Positions 1 to 9,493 are shown, counted from the first letter of the stretch. The stretch is 64,000 nucleotides of DNA from JBBIIC01 sp037446725 (GCA_037446725.1 JBBIIC010000007.1:1-64000); one strand, 5' to 3'. Numbers and translations are program-made. Notes: generated from the sequence alone by a model not told the origin.

Positions 1-1
1 C

Positions 2-769
2 GGCGCGGACGTCTGCGAGATCTACACCGATGTCGACGGCGTCTACACCGCCGATCCCCGCGTGGTGCCACAGGCGCGCAAAATCGACGAGATCTCCTAC
101 GAGGAGATGCTCGAGATGGCGGCCGCCGGTGCGCGTGTCCTGCAGCTGAGATCCGTCGAGTTCGCGCGCAACCACGGCGTGGTCATCCACTGCCGGTCGA
201 GCTTCCACGACGGCGCGGGCACTATCGTCAGAGAGGGCGACGCAAACATGGAACAGGCGATCATCTCGGGCGTCACGCACGACACCTCCGAGGCCAAAGT
301 GACCATCCGCGATGTTCCCGACCGGCCGGGTGTGGCTGCTGCCGTGTTCGGCAGGTTGGCCGACGCGAACGTCAACGTCGACATGATCATCCAGAACGTC
401 TCGGAGTCCGGCACGACCGACATCTCGTTCACCACGCCCAAGGAGGACCTCGCCCGGGCGAAGCGCGCCACCGAGGCGGTCGTCGCCGAGCTGGGAGCGC
501 GGACCTGGGTCGTGGACGAGGCCGTTGCGAAGGTCTCTCTCGTGGGAGCGGGGATGAAAACGCACCCGGGAGTGGCGGCGCAGATGTTCGCCGCGCTGGC
601 TGACGCGGGCGTGAACCTCGACATGATCTCGACCTCGTCGATACGCATCTCCTGCGTGATCGGCGCCGACGACGCCGAGCGGGCGGTGCGCGCGCTTCAC
701 GCCAGCTTCGGGCTGGACAGTGCCGAGATCAGCGCCGAGACCTCTCCGGCCTGCGGTGAGGTGAGCTGA
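2..769 (+). CDS. lysC: Aspartate kinase, C-terminal part (5' truncated)
   Basis: Phosphorylates aspartate in the first step of the lysine, threonine and methionine pathway. The open frame enters from the left edge, so the start and most of the kinase domain are outside the window. The first visible residues (EIYTDVDGVYTADPR) are the end of the aspartokinase catalytic domain. Two ACT regulatory domains follow, one with VPDRPGVAAAVFGRLAD and one with THPGVAAQMFAALADAG. These normally bind lysine and/or threonine for feedback inhibition. asd starts one base after the stop codon, so the two genes are almost certainly co-transcribed. The family call is safe; the effector cannot be told from this part. 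Confidence 0.95.
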   Translation, partial: GADVCEIYTDVDGVYTADPRVVPQARKIDEISYEEMLEMAAAGARVLQLRSVEFARNHGVVIHCRSSFHDGAGTIVREGDANMEQAIISGVTHDTSEAKVTIRDVPDRPGVAAAVFGRLADANVNVDMIIQNVSESGTTDISFTTPKEDLARAKRATEAVVAELGARTWVVDEAVAKVSLVGAGMKTHPGVAAQMFAALADAGVNLDMISTSSIRISCVIGADDAERAVRALHASFGLDSAEISAETSPACGEVS

Positions 770-770
770 G

Positions 771-1790
771 ATGGCCTGGGACCGGAAGATTCCCGCTCGC
801 CCCGTCGTCGCGGTCGCCGGCGTCACCGGTGCCGTCGGGCGGGAGATGCTGGCCGTCCTCGAGCAGCGCGGCTTCCCGGCCGAGCGGGTCATCGCCCTCG
901 CGTCGAAGCGCAGCGAGGGCAAGCGCGTGCCATTCGCGGGCGGGGAGCTCGTCGTCGAGGAGATGACCGAGCGCTCTTTCGAAGGCGTCGACATCGCACT
1001 GTTCAGCGCGGGCGGCTCGGTCTCCAAACGCTTCCGCGACGCGGTCGTCGGGGCCGGGTGTGTGATGATCGACAACTCCTCGGCGTTCCGTATGGACGAC
1101 GACGTCCCTCTCGTCGTGCCGGAGGTGAATCCCGATGACGCGCGCGTGCACAACGGGGTGATCGCCAACCCGAACTGCTCGACGATACAGCTAGTCGTGG
1201 CGCTCAAACCTCTGCACGACGTGGCGGCCATACGGCGCGTGGTGGTCGCCACCTATCAGGCGGCCTCGGGCGCGGGGGCGGCGGCCATGGACGAGCTCTA
1301 CCACCAGACCGGTGCGTTCCTCGGCGGCCGCGACTACGAGCCCGAGCACTTCGCGCACCGCATCGCCTTCAACTGCATGCCGCAGATCGATGTCTTCCTC
1401 GACGACGGCTCGACCAAGGAGGAGTGGAAGATGGTCGTCGAGACGAAGAAGATCATGCACGCGCCGGAGATCGAGGTCATCGCCACCTGCGTGCGAGTGC
1501 CCGTGCTCAGGTGCCACTCCGAGGCCGTGCACATCGAGTTCGAGCGTCCGATCACGGTCGAGCAGGCCCGCAGTGCGCTCGAGGCGGCCCCGGGCGTGAC
1601 CGTGCTGGACGATCCTTCTCAATCCACGTACCCGATGCCGGCACTGCTCGAGGGGACCGACGACACCTACGTCGGACGAGTTCGCACAGACCCCACCGTG
1701 CCCAACGGCCTCGCCTTGTGGGTCGTCGCCGACCAACTGCGAAAGGGTGCCGCACTCAACACCGTTCAGATCGCCGAGTTGCTCGTGTAG
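771..1790 (+). CDS. asd: Aspartate-semialdehyde dehydrogenase
   Basis: Reduces aspartyl phosphate to aspartate semialdehyde with NADPH, the step after aspartate kinase. The 339-residue length is normal. The N-terminal dinucleotide-binding loop GVTGAVG is near residue 20, and the catalytic cysteine lies in NPNCST at about residue 136. ATG at 771 follows the kinase stop by one base, with a GGTGAG-like ribosome site inside the kinase end. The gene order kinase-asd is the classical one for this pathway. Confidence 0.96.
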   Translation: MAWDRKIPARPVVAVAGVTGAVGREMLAVLEQRGFPAERVIALASKRSEGKRVPFAGGELVVEEMTERSFEGVDIALFSAGGSVSKRFRDAVVGAGCVMIDNSSAFRMDDDVPLVVPEVNPDDARVHNGVIANPNCSTIQLVVALKPLHDVAAIRRVVVATYQAASGAGAAAMDELYHQTGAFLGGRDYEPEHFAHRIAFNCMPQIDVFLDDGSTKEEWKMVVETKKIMHAPEIEVIATCVRVPVLRCHSEAVHIEFERPITVEQARSALEAAPGVTVLDDPSQSTYPMPALLEGTDDTYVGRVRTDPTVPNGLALWVVADQLRKGAALNTVQIAELLV

Positions 1791-1852
1791 GCGGACACGC
1801 GGTGAACGAACGGCGTATCATCTGAGACAGGCCCTGCGTCCCGGGAGGTGCG

Positions 1853-2533
1853 ATGTCCGGCGAGAGGATACTGGTCGTCGAGGACGACCGTACGATAGCA
1901 CGCTTTGTCGAGCTCGAGCTCACTCACGCAGGGTATCGGGTCGACAAGGTGGCCGACGGCGCGGCGGCGCTCGGGGCCCTGAGAGACGACCCACCCGATC
2001 TGCTCGTGCTCGATCTCATGCTTCCCGGAGTCGATGGCCTCGAGTTGGCGAAGGAGGTCCGGGCGAGCGGGAGCCGGATGCCCATCCTCATGCTCACCGC
2101 CCGCTCCGAGACGAAAGACGTCGTCTCGGGATTCGAGTCGGGGGCCGACGACTACCTCCGCAAGCCCTTCGAGGTGCCCGAGCTGCTCTTGAGGATCGCC
2201 GCGCTGCTCAAGCGCAGTGCGCACGAGCGCTCCGGTCAGCCGCTCAGCGCATCCGGAGTCGAGGTCGACGTCCAGTCACGGCGCGCGACGCTCGCGGGCG
2301 AGCCGCTCGACCTGACCGCCAAGGAGTTCGACCTGCTCGCATACCTCGTGGCCAATGCCGGCACGGTGATTCCCCGCGACAAGATCCTCGCCGCCGTATG
2401 GGGCCCCGAACGCTCCAACGACAGCAACGTCATCGAGGTGTTCGTCTGCCACCTGCGCAACAAGATCGGGGACCGCGAGAACGCCGTCATTCAGACGATC
2501 CGCGGCGTCGGCTACTTCTTCGCCCGCGGCTAG
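1853..2533 (+). CDS. OmpR/PhoB-family response regulator
   Basis: Cytoplasmic DNA-binding response regulator of 226 residues. The receiver domain (about 5-120) has the acidic pair ED at 10-11, the phospho-acceptor Asp at about 54 in LVLDLMLPG, and the conserved Lys in LRKPF. The C-terminal half is a winged helix of OmpR type, with LTAKEFDLLAYL and the terminal IRGVGYFF signature. The partner kinase starts directly after its stop codon (TAG ATG), so the pair is one operon. The regulated genes are unknown. Confidence 0.93.
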   Translation: MSGERILVVEDDRTIARFVELELTHAGYRVDKVADGAAALGALRDDPPDLLVLDLMLPGVDGLELAKEVRASGSRMPILMLTARSETKDVVSGFESGADDYLRKPFEVPELLLRIAALLKRSAHERSGQPLSASGVEVDVQSRRATLAGEPLDLTAKEFDLLAYLVANAGTVIPRDKILAAVWGPERSNDSNVIEVFVCHLRNKIGDRENAVIQTIRGVGYFFARG

Positions 2534-4012
2534 ATGAGACGCTCCTCGCTCAGGTTCCGGCTCTTCGTCGTCTCGGTCCTCGTGGCGGTCCTCACCGTGG
2601 GCGGCATCTCTCTTACCTCCTACATGATCGTCTCGGACAGCCAGGCGGCGGTCGCGGAGGACCGCCCCGTGCGCGTGGCTAAGATCAACGCGCGGGTCAT
2701 CGACATCCAGGCCCGAGAGGCGGAGGAAGACGTCGGGGAAGAGGCGCTCGCGACCGAGGAGGGGCTCGAGACCGCTCTGGACGACTTCGTCTCCCGTGTG
2801 GATTCGATCTACGGGCGCCGCGCACCGGTCGAGCCGCAGATCGCGGTGCTCGATCCGGACCTCCAGCCCCTCTGGGTGAGCTCGGACATCGCCATCGTGC
2901 CCGGAGTCGATGCCGCGCGGCGCGCCGCGATTGAGACGGGCGTGCAGACAGCGTCGGTCGTCGAGCGGGGCACGGCCTTCTCCGGTCTCGTAGGCCCGGC
3001 GGTCTTAGACATCTACATCTCCCACGCCCCGATCGTGCTCCCGGGGAACGCGGTGGGGGTTCTCGACGTCGCGTACTACCCCTTCCGCGAGGAAGCGGTC
3101 ATCGACTCGATCCGCCCGCCCATGTCGGCGCTCGCGATCTCCGCGACGATCATCATGGTCGTCATGATGCAGACGGGCATGGGATGGGTGTTGCGGCTCG
3201 TCAACGAGCTGCGGCGCACCGCGGACTCGCTCGATACAGGTCGGCTGGATGCGAGCCTGCCCGAGAGCGGCGATCACGAGATCGGTGAGCTCGCCCGCTC
3301 TATCAACGACCTGATCGGTAAGCTCCGGCGGCGGGCGGAGATGCAGTCGCGCTTCGTAGCCGACGCGTCGCATGAGCTCGCGACGCCGGTCGCGGGCATC
3401 CGGGGGTACACGAGCATTCTGCGCGCCTGGGGCGGTGAGGACCCCGAGGTCAGGGAAGAGGCGATCGCCGCGATCGACCGCGAGTCACGCAGGATGGCGC
3501 GCCTGTGCGGCAACCTCCTCTCGCTCGTGCGCTGCGACCATGTCGTCCACGTGAAGTCCATCCAGTTCGATGCGAACGCCATCGCCCGGGAGGCGCTCGC
3601 CGCCGCCGCGACCCACCACCACGACAAGGGACTCGAGATCGTCGGTCCGGACGAGGGCCAGCTGTTCATGTCGAGCGATCCCGATCGCGTCGAGGACGTG
3701 CTCTCGGTGCTCCTCGACAACGCGTGCAAGTACACACCCGAAGGGGGACGGGTCACGCTCTCGACACGGCGCGCGCAGGACGAGGTCGTCTTCGAGATCG
3801 CCGACAACGGGGTCGGGATCCCGCCCGAGGACCTTCCCAACATCTTCGAACGTTTCTACCGTTCGGACGCCTCCCGCGCCGAGGCGACCGGTGGTTTCGG
3901 GCTGGGCCTTGCAATCGCCAAGGCCACGGTCGACGTGCTTCACGGCTCGATCTCCGTGAACAGCGTTGTCGGAGAAGGTACGGTGTTCACGGTCAGCCTG
4001 CCGAGGGGTTAG
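2534..4012 (+). CDS. Sensor histidine kinase, partner of the preceding regulator
   Basis: Membrane sensor kinase of 492 residues. A first transmembrane helix lies at about 10-35, followed by an extracytoplasmic sensor region and a second helix near 200 (SALAISATIIMVVMM). Then come a HAMP-like linker, a HisKA domain with the phospho-accepting His at about 280 (DASHELATP), and an ATPase domain with N box (NACKYTPEGG), G1 (DNGVGIPPED) and G2 (GFGLGLAIAK). An Ala sits where the H box usually has Arg (SHELRTP). The ligand cannot be inferred. Confidence 0.93.
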   Translation: MRRSSLRFRLFVVSVLVAVLTVGGISLTSYMIVSDSQAAVAEDRPVRVAKINARVIDIQAREAEEDVGEEALATEEGLETALDDFVSRVDSIYGRRAPVEPQIAVLDPDLQPLWVSSDIAIVPGVDAARRAAIETGVQTASVVERGTAFSGLVGPAVLDIYISHAPIVLPGNAVGVLDVAYYPFREEAVIDSIRPPMSALAISATIIMVVMMQTGMGWVLRLVNELRRTADSLDTGRLDASLPESGDHEIGELARSINDLIGKLRRRAEMQSRFVADASHELATPVAGIRGYTSILRAWGGEDPEVREEAIAAIDRESRRMARLCGNLLSLVRCDHVVHVKSIQFDANAIAREALAAAATHHHDKGLEIVGPDEGQLFMSSDPDRVEDVLSVLLDNACKYTPEGGRVTLSTRRAQDEVVFEIADNGVGIPPEDLPNIFERFYRSDASRAEATGGFGLGLAIAKATVDVLHGSISVNSVVGEGTVFTVSLPRG

Positions 4013-4013
4013 C

Positions 4014-4601
4014 ATGACTCCGTCCCGAGCGACAGCCAGGACGCGCACCGTCGCACAGGCCGGCGTCATCGCCGCCGTGCATGCCGCGCTCACCGTCGCA
4101 GTCATCCAGATGCCGGCCCAGCTCGGCTGGGGCCCCGTCCAGCTGCGATTGAGCGAGGCGCTCACGGTGCTTGCCCTGTTCACTCCGGCGGCCGTGCCCG
4201 GACTCGCACTGGGAACCGCACTCGCCAACGCGTCGCTGCTCGCCCAGGTCGGTCCGGTCGGACTACTCGACGTCGTGTTCGGCTCGCTCGCGACGCTGCT
4301 CGGTGCGTGGTGGACGTGGCACTTCCGCGAGCGCACCGCTCTTGCCCTCGCGGGGCCGGTGGTCACCAACGCGCTCATCGTGCCCGCGTATCTGCCAGTC
4401 CTGTTCGCCGCACTCGGTTTCGCTCAGGAGCCGCTCTTCGGGCTGGAGCTCGGGGACAGCTGGCTCGCCCTCTACCTCGCCGGGGTGGTGACGGTCGGAA
4501 CCGGCCAGGCCATCGTCGTGTACGGGTTGGGCTGGCCGCTTGCGGCACTCGTGCGACGCTCGGGAGTGGCCGGAGCGCTCGGCGGACAGGGGCGCCCGTG
4601 A
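4014..4601 (+). CDS. QueT-family ECF transporter S component
   Basis: Integral membrane protein of 195 residues with about five or six hydrophobic segments. The run LRLSEALTVLALFTP followed by VPGLALGTALANASL and DVVFGSLATLLGAWW matches the QueT (DUF988) family, substrate-binding subunits of energy-coupling-factor transporters for queuosine precursors. No A or T subunit is adjacent, so it would use a shared energising module, as group II ECF transporters do. ATG at 4014 is chosen because it lies just past the kinase stop. No preQ1 riboswitch is visible. The specific substrate is inferred from the family only. Confidence 0.75.
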   Translation: MTPSRATARTRTVAQAGVIAAVHAALTVAVIQMPAQLGWGPVQLRLSEALTVLALFTPAAVPGLALGTALANASLLAQVGPVGLLDVVFGSLATLLGAWWTWHFRERTALALAGPVVTNALIVPAYLPVLFAALGFAQEPLFGLELGDSWLALYLAGVVTVGTGQAIVVYGLGWPLAALVRRSGVAGALGGQGRP

Positions 4602-6382
4602 GCGGGGACGGATTCCTCATCGTCAGCCCGACGGGTGCGTGCCGCGAGTGCCGGGGATGCGTGCGCACGTGTCCGGTCAAGGCGATTCGGATACGCGAGG
4701 GGCGGCCGGAGGTCGTGCCCGAGCGTTGCGTGAAGTGCGGCGAGTGCGTGGACGCGTGCGGGGTCGGAGGTCACGCGGTCAGGAGTGACCTGCCCGCGGT
4801 ACGGGCGCTGCTGGACTCCGGCCGGCCCGTCGTCGCCGTGCTCGCAACCGAATGGCGAGCCGCGATGCACCCGCTCGCGCTCGCCGACCTCGAGTGGGCG
4901 ATGGCCGAGGCCGGGTTCGCCGCCACCGAGACCACGCTGCTCGGCGAGGAGGTGATCGCTACCGAGTACGAGCGGGTCCACGCCGAGGCCGACGGGTCGG
5001 TCGTGCTGAGGTCGACGTGCCCGGTGGCCGTCGAGTGGGTCAGACGCTACCACCCCGGTCTCGTTGACCTGCTCGTGCCGGTCCTGCCTCCGTATCAGGC
5101 CCAGGCGAGACTCGTGCGCAGCGTCTACCCCGACGACGTGGCGGTCGTCTACGTCTCGCCCTGCTACGCCCGCAAGGACGAGGTGGCCGATCCTGCGTTC
5201 GGGGGCGCGGTCGACGTTGCGATCGGATTCGACGAGCTTAAGCAGCTTCTGCCTGCCCCGGCGTCGCTCGAGCCCGCCAGCCGCAGACCGGCGCCCGGTT
5301 CCTGGAGGCCCGACCTCGCGAAGGAACTCTCGCTCACCGACGGCTTCCCGCGCACGACGCTGGCCGCGCGCGACATGACGGCCCGGGACGTCGTGCGCGT
5401 CAGGGGAGCGGCGCGCATCAGCGGAGTACTCGGGGCTATCGAACGAGGCGAGACCGGCCCGCTCATCGTCGACGTGCTCTACTGCGACAGCTGCATCGAC
5501 GGCCCGGCGGTGAGCACGGATCTCTCCGCGTACGCGCGGCGCCGGCTGTTCGCGGTCCCGGAGCGCGGCGCCGCGCTCGCGTCCGTGCGCGTGGGCACAC
5601 GCTCGGTGCTCGAGCACCTTCCCCCCCTCGAACTCGGCCGTGCGTTCGAACCCGATCCGGTGGCGGCTCCGAGCTTCTCGGACGCCGAGATCGACGCGTG
5701 TCTCGCCGAAGGTGAGTTCGCGAGCCGCGCGGACGTCCTCGACTGCGGGGCGTGCGGCTACGATACGTGCGTCGAACACGCGGTCGCGGTGCTCGCAGGC
5801 GACTCGGCCTGGGAGATGTGTGTCCCCCTGGAGCGCGCCCGGTTCGAGAGGGACGCCGAGGCGCTCAAGGAGTCGGCCACACTGGACCCGCTCACGGGTC
5901 TGTGGAACCGGCGTGGCTTCACCGAGCGGCTTGACACCGAGGTCGCGCGCCACCAGCGCTACGGATCGCCGCTGACCCTGCTGATGATCGATCTGGACGG
6001 CTTCAAGGGCGTCAACGACACCCACGGCCACTCGACGGGTGACGCGCTGCTTCAGGCGGTCGGCGCCGTGATGCGCGCGTGCATCCGCGAGACCGACGTC
6101 CCGTCGCGCTACGGGGGCGATGAGTTCGCGCTCATCCTGCCGGGCGTCGGCAAGACCGCCGGCTACGCCGTGGCCGAGAAATTGCGCGCGGCCGTCGCGG
6201 GCACGCGCGTGGCGGTTGCAGCCACGGGGGGAGTGGTCGAAACGGGTATCACTCTGTCGGTGGGACTTGCTGCGGCGGGCCCGTCGGCGGCGAACGCTCA
6301 CGACCTGTTCGAGGCGGCGGATCGCGCGCTTTACCGTGCCAAACAAGCAGGTCGAGACCGGGTGATGATCGCTCCGGACTGA
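4598..6382 (+). CDS. Ferredoxin / [FeFe]-hydrogenase-like / Fe-S / GGDEF fusion protein
   Basis: A soluble 594-residue multidomain protein, probably a redox- or hydrogen-responsive diguanylate cyclase. GTG at 4598 overlaps the previous stop. Domains in order: two [4Fe-4S] motifs (CRECRGCVRTCP and CVKCGECVDAC, residues about 10-60); a domain like the H-cluster part of [FeFe]-hydrogenases (about 70-340) with degenerate signatures STCPVAVEW, SPCYARKDE and LYCDSCIDG; a further Fe-S motif (CGACGYDTC plus a later Cys, about 385-410); and a GGDEF domain. The GGDEF motif is intact (YGGDEF, about 506-510), with an RETD inhibitory site five residues upstream. The altered first and third hydrogenase motifs argue for sensing rather than catalysis. 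The gene has no maturation genes HydEFG beside it. Confidence 0.85.
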   Translation: MSGDGFLIVSPTGACRECRGCVRTCPVKAIRIREGRPEVVPERCVKCGECVDACGVGGHAVRSDLPAVRALLDSGRPVVAVLATEWRAAMHPLALADLEWAMAEAGFAATETTLLGEEVIATEYERVHAEADGSVVLRSTCPVAVEWVRRYHPGLVDLLVPVLPPYQAQARLVRSVYPDDVAVVYVSPCYARKDEVADPAFGGAVDVAIGFDELKQLLPAPASLEPASRRPAPGSWRPDLAKELSLTDGFPRTTLAARDMTARDVVRVRGAARISGVLGAIERGETGPLIVDVLYCDSCIDGPAVSTDLSAYARRRLFAVPERGAALASVRVGTRSVLEHLPPLELGRAFEPDPVAAPSFSDAEIDACLAEGEFASRADVLDCGACGYDTCVEHAVAVLAGDSAWEMCVPLERARFERDAEALKESATLDPLTGLWNRRGFTERLDTEVARHQRYGSPLTLLMIDLDGFKGVNDTHGHSTGDALLQAVGAVMRACIRETDVPSRYGGDEFALILPGVGKTAGYAVAEKLRAAVAGTRVAVAATGGVVETGITLSVGLAAAGPSAANAHDLFEAADRALYRAKQAGRDRVMIAPD

Positions 6383-6411
6383 CGGGCGCTTCGAGCCGAG
6401 GGAGGCGGACC

Positions 6412-7425
6412 GTGCACGTCGCCGAGGTGTGGCGAACGGAAGGGGGCCGCGTCCGCTGCGCGCTGTGCCCATGGCGCTGCCTGATCGCCGAAGGCCACAC
6501 CGGCGCGTGCGGCGTGCGGCGCAACACGCGCGGCATGCTCGAGGCTCTCACCTACGGGCTCGTCTCCTCCCTCGCCGCCGACCCGATCGAGAAGAAACCG
6601 GTCTTCCACTACCGGCCGGGGACGTCGGTGCTCTCGCTCGGCAGCGTCGGATGTTCCATGCGCTGCGGCCACTGCCAGAACTGGCAGATCAGCCGCGCGG
6701 GAACGGAGGACGGCTCGGTGCGCTTGGACCGCGTCTCGCCCGAGGACGTGGTGGCCGCGGCGCGCGCCGAGGGTTGTCCCGGAGTCGCTTTCACCTACAA
6801 CGAGCCGGTGATCTGGGCCGAGTTCGTGCGCGACTGCTCGGCCCTGTGCCACGAGGCGGGGCTGTTCACCATCATGGTGACGAACGGCTACATCACCACC
6901 GAGGGACTAGACTTCCTCGGCGAGCACGTCGACGTGTGGCGCGTCGACGTGAAGGGGGCGAGCGAGCGGGCGTACAAGACGCTCTGCAAGGTGCCCTCAC
7001 CCGGGCCCGTGTTCGCCGCGGCAGAGCGCGCGAAGCACCACTGGGGGATGCATGTCGAGGTGGTCACCAACGTCGTGCCCACCGTCAACGACACCGACGG
7101 CGAGCTGCGAGCGATCGCCGCGTGGATCGCGACGGCGCTGGGTCCCGAGACGCCCTGGCACGTCACGAGGTTCTTCCCGTACCTCGACTTCGCCCACCTC
7201 GACCCGACTCCCATCAGCGTGCTGCGCAATGCCCGCCGCATCGGGGCCGAGGAGGGCCTTCACTTCGTCTTCCTCGGCAACGTCGCCGAAGACGGCGCCG
7301 AGGACACGGTCTGCCCTTCGTGCGGCGCGCACGCCGTCATCCGGAAGGGGTACACCATAGCCAGGCGCGCTACCGTCGCCGGCGCGTGCGCGGCGTGCGG
7401 TCGTGACCTGGGGATCTTCGAGTAG
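6412..7425 (+). CDS. amrS: AmmeMemoRadiSam-system radical SAM enzyme
   Basis: Radical SAM protein of 337 residues. The cluster-binding motif CSMRCGHCQNW (CX3CX2C) is near residue 83, preceded by an extra cysteine motif (CALCPWRC) typical of this PflA-like family, and followed by GVAFTYNEPV. A C-terminal zinc-ribbon-like pair (CPSCGAH and CAACG) is present. The family usually travels with AmmeMemoRadiSam A and B (AMMECR1 and Memo-like) proteins. Neither is in this window, so the substrate is unknown. GTG at 6412 has a strong GGGAGGCGG ribosome site. Confidence 0.88.
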   Translation: MHVAEVWRTEGGRVRCALCPWRCLIAEGHTGACGVRRNTRGMLEALTYGLVSSLAADPIEKKPVFHYRPGTSVLSLGSVGCSMRCGHCQNWQISRAGTEDGSVRLDRVSPEDVVAAARAEGCPGVAFTYNEPVIWAEFVRDCSALCHEAGLFTIMVTNGYITTEGLDFLGEHVDVWRVDVKGASERAYKTLCKVPSPGPVFAAAERAKHHWGMHVEVVTNVVPTVNDTDGELRAIAAWIATALGPETPWHVTRFFPYLDFAHLDPTPISVLRNARRIGAEEGLHFVFLGNVAEDGAEDTVCPSCGAHAVIRKGYTIARRATVAGACAACGRDLGIFE

Positions 7426-7439
7426 AGAGGCTGGCGCGG

Positions 7440-8192
7440 ATGGCCGAGCACACGCACGAGCATGAGATCCTCGAGCGCCCGCGGGTGCTTGTGTTCTTCG
7501 ACTACGCCTGTCCGTTCTGCTACGTGGACCAGCACCGCTTCGACGCTCTCGAGCGTGACCTGGACCTGGACTTCGACACCTTCCTTGTCCCCTTCGAGCT
7601 GCGCCCGAACATGCCCGAGGAGGGCCTTGACCTCACTGAGGCCGGGACCGGACACTCCGAGCGGGTCGACGAGTACCTCGCGCGCGCCTCCGAGAAGGAG
7701 GGATTTCCCTTCACCCAACCCCGCTTCCTGCCGAGCACGCACCGCGCGCTCGTCCTCGGCGAGCTCGCGCGCGAGCAGGGCGATGAGGTGCACCGCCGAG
7801 TGCACGCGGCAGTCTTCCGCGCGTACTTCGGAGAGGGCCTCGACATCGGCTCGGCCGACGTGCTGCGCGAGATCGCGCGCCAGGCCGGCATCGACACGGA
7901 CGCGCTTGCGCGGGCATGGGAGGACGGCACCTACGACGAGCGGCTGCACCAGTTTCGCCATGTCGCGATGCACCTGGGCCTGGATGCCACGCCCGCGGCA
8001 CTGATCTGCAACGAGCTGTTCATCGGCTCGCGTCCGGTGGGCGTGCTGCGCGAGGCACTCGAGAGGTGCGACTCGCATCTCGAGGCGGAGCGCGCCGGTG
8101 TCACCGATGCGGCGGCCGGCCACCCTCCCGTGGAGAAGGGCGGGGAGGGCGCCGAACGACACGCGACGCGGGCGGAAGCGGTAGAATCGTAG
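7440..8192 (+). CDS. DsbA/FrnE-family thiol oxidoreductase
   Basis: Predicted cytoplasmic protein of 250 residues with a thioredoxin-fold start and the redox motif CPFC (FDYACPFCYVDQ) near residue 25. It has the helical insertion usual for FrnE/2-hydroxychromene isomerase-type DsbA relatives, and a late TPAALICNELFIGS stretch that resembles the cis-Pro region. No signal peptide is seen, which fits FrnE-like rather than periplasmic DsbA. It starts 14 bases after amrS and probably shares its transcript. Natural partner unknown. Confidence 0.85.
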   Translation: MAEHTHEHEILERPRVLVFFDYACPFCYVDQHRFDALERDLDLDFDTFLVPFELRPNMPEEGLDLTEAGTGHSERVDEYLARASEKEGFPFTQPRFLPSTHRALVLGELAREQGDEVHRRVHAAVFRAYFGEGLDIGSADVLREIARQAGIDTDALARAWEDGTYDERLHQFRHVAMHLGLDATPAALICNELFIGSRPVGVLREALERCDSHLEAERAGVTDAAAGHPPVEKGGEGAERHATRAEAVES

Positions 8193-8239
8193 CGCGCGCA
8201 CCGGGCGCGCACGACCTGCGAGAAGAAAGCGGACCGCAC

Positions 8240-9493
8240 GTGGCCCCCTGTGTGATCATCCCGACCTTCTGGACCCGCCGTCGCGGCCGCGTTCCGGAGA
8301 ACCTGCTCACCGTCTACGATCACCCGACACCCGTCGACTCCGACGGGACGCTGCCCGCGTGCCTGCGCTCCCTCGAGGAGCTCGAGGGACTCGGCAGGGT
8401 CGTCATCACGGTGGCGGCCACCGACCCGTCGATCGAGCACGCCGCCGAGGACCGCGTCCGTCAGATCCTCGCCGACTTCCCCGGCATCGACGCGCTCGTG
8501 TTCGGGCCGGCCGAGCTCGGCTCTCTGCACCGGCGTCTCGAGCAACTGGAGTTCGCCGACCTCATTCCCGGTGTGAGCCTCGTCGGCTACGGGGCGGTGC
8601 GCAACGTCGGCCTGATTGCGGCTGCCGTGTTCGGCTGCGACGCGGCCCTGTTCATCGACGATGACCAGGTCATCAACGACCCGGCGTTCCTGCGCAAGGC
8701 GATGGAGGGCCTCGGCGATCGTTACGAGGACAGCCCGAGGACCATCCTTGCGAAGACCGGCTACTACACCGACGAGGACGGTGCGTACCAGCGGCACGAG
8801 CAGCCCCGATTCGCCGACACGTTCTGGCGGCGCGACGATCAGTTCAACGAGGCGCTGTCGATGGTCGACCGGCCACCCCGCATCACGCCCTCGCCGCTTG
8901 CGTTCGGCGGGTGCCTGGTGCTGCACCGCGACATGTTCTGCAACGTCTCGTTCGACCCGTGGGTGGTGCGTGGCGAGGACATCGACTACGTCATCAACGC
9001 CCGCATGCACGGGGGCGACGTGTTCTTCGACGGCGAGTGGTCCATCATCCACCGCCCGCCCCGGCTCGCGAGTCAGGCGCTGCAGTTCCGGCAGGACGTC
9101 TACCGGTTCATCTACGAGCACCGCAAGATCGAGTTCGCCAAGTCGCAGGTCGATCTGCGCCAGGTCACCCCCGAGTCGATGGCGCCCTATCCGGGCACCT
9201 TCATCTCCTCGGCGGTCTCCTGGCGGGCCGTGCTCACCGCTCTTCTGCATGGCTTCTCCCGCAAGGAAGGTGGCCGGTACCTGAAGGTGGCGCGTGTGGC
9301 GCTCAAGGACGCTCCCGACTACGCGCGCGAGCACTGCCAGCACTACTTCGACTTCCAGCGTCGCTGGCCCATCCTCATGGACCGGATCTGGGACGATGTC
9401 GCCCTCAAGCCGCTCTTCACCGGCGAGCGCCGGGTCGATCGGGGGGCTATCACCGGCCGTTTCCCGGTCGTCCGGAGTGACGACGAGCAGTGA
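8240..9493 (+). CDS. Glycosyltransferase, GT-A fold (family 2-like)
   Basis: Protein of 417 residues starting at GTG 8240 (VAPCVIIPTF), a typical nucleotide-sugar-binding opening strand. A DXD-type motif occurs in LFIDDDQVIND. No transmembrane helix is evident, so it is likely cytoplasmic or peripheral. The acceptor and sugar are not recognisable. The next gene overlaps its stop by four bases (GTGA), so the genes are translationally coupled. An upstream extension in the same frame overlaps the DsbA-like gene and lacks family similarity, which is why this start was chosen. Confidence 0.78.
   Translation: MAPCVIIPTFWTRRRGRVPENLLTVYDHPTPVDSDGTLPACLRSLEELEGLGRVVITVAATDPSIEHAAEDRVRQILADFPGIDALVFGPAELGSLHRRLEQLEFADLIPGVSLVGYGAVRNVGLIAAAVFGCDAALFIDDDQVINDPAFLRKAMEGLGDRYEDSPRTILAKTGYYTDEDGAYQRHEQPRFADTFWRRDDQFNEALSMVDRPPRITPSPLAFGGCLVLHRDMFCNVSFDPWVVRGEDIDYVINARMHGGDVFFDGEWSIIHRPPRLASQALQFRQDVYRFIYEHRKIEFAKSQVDLRQVTPESMAPYPGTFISSAVSWRAVLTALLHGFSRKEGGRYLKVARVALKDAPDYAREHCQHYFDFQRRWPILMDRIWDDVALKPLFTGERRVDRGAITGRFPVVRSDDEQ

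Noticed and set aside
4472..6472. Minus-strand frame of 666 codons opposite the hydrogenase-like/GGDEF gene
   Set aside because: The plus-strand gene has many exact functional motifs; the antisense product is Arg/His-rich and featureless.
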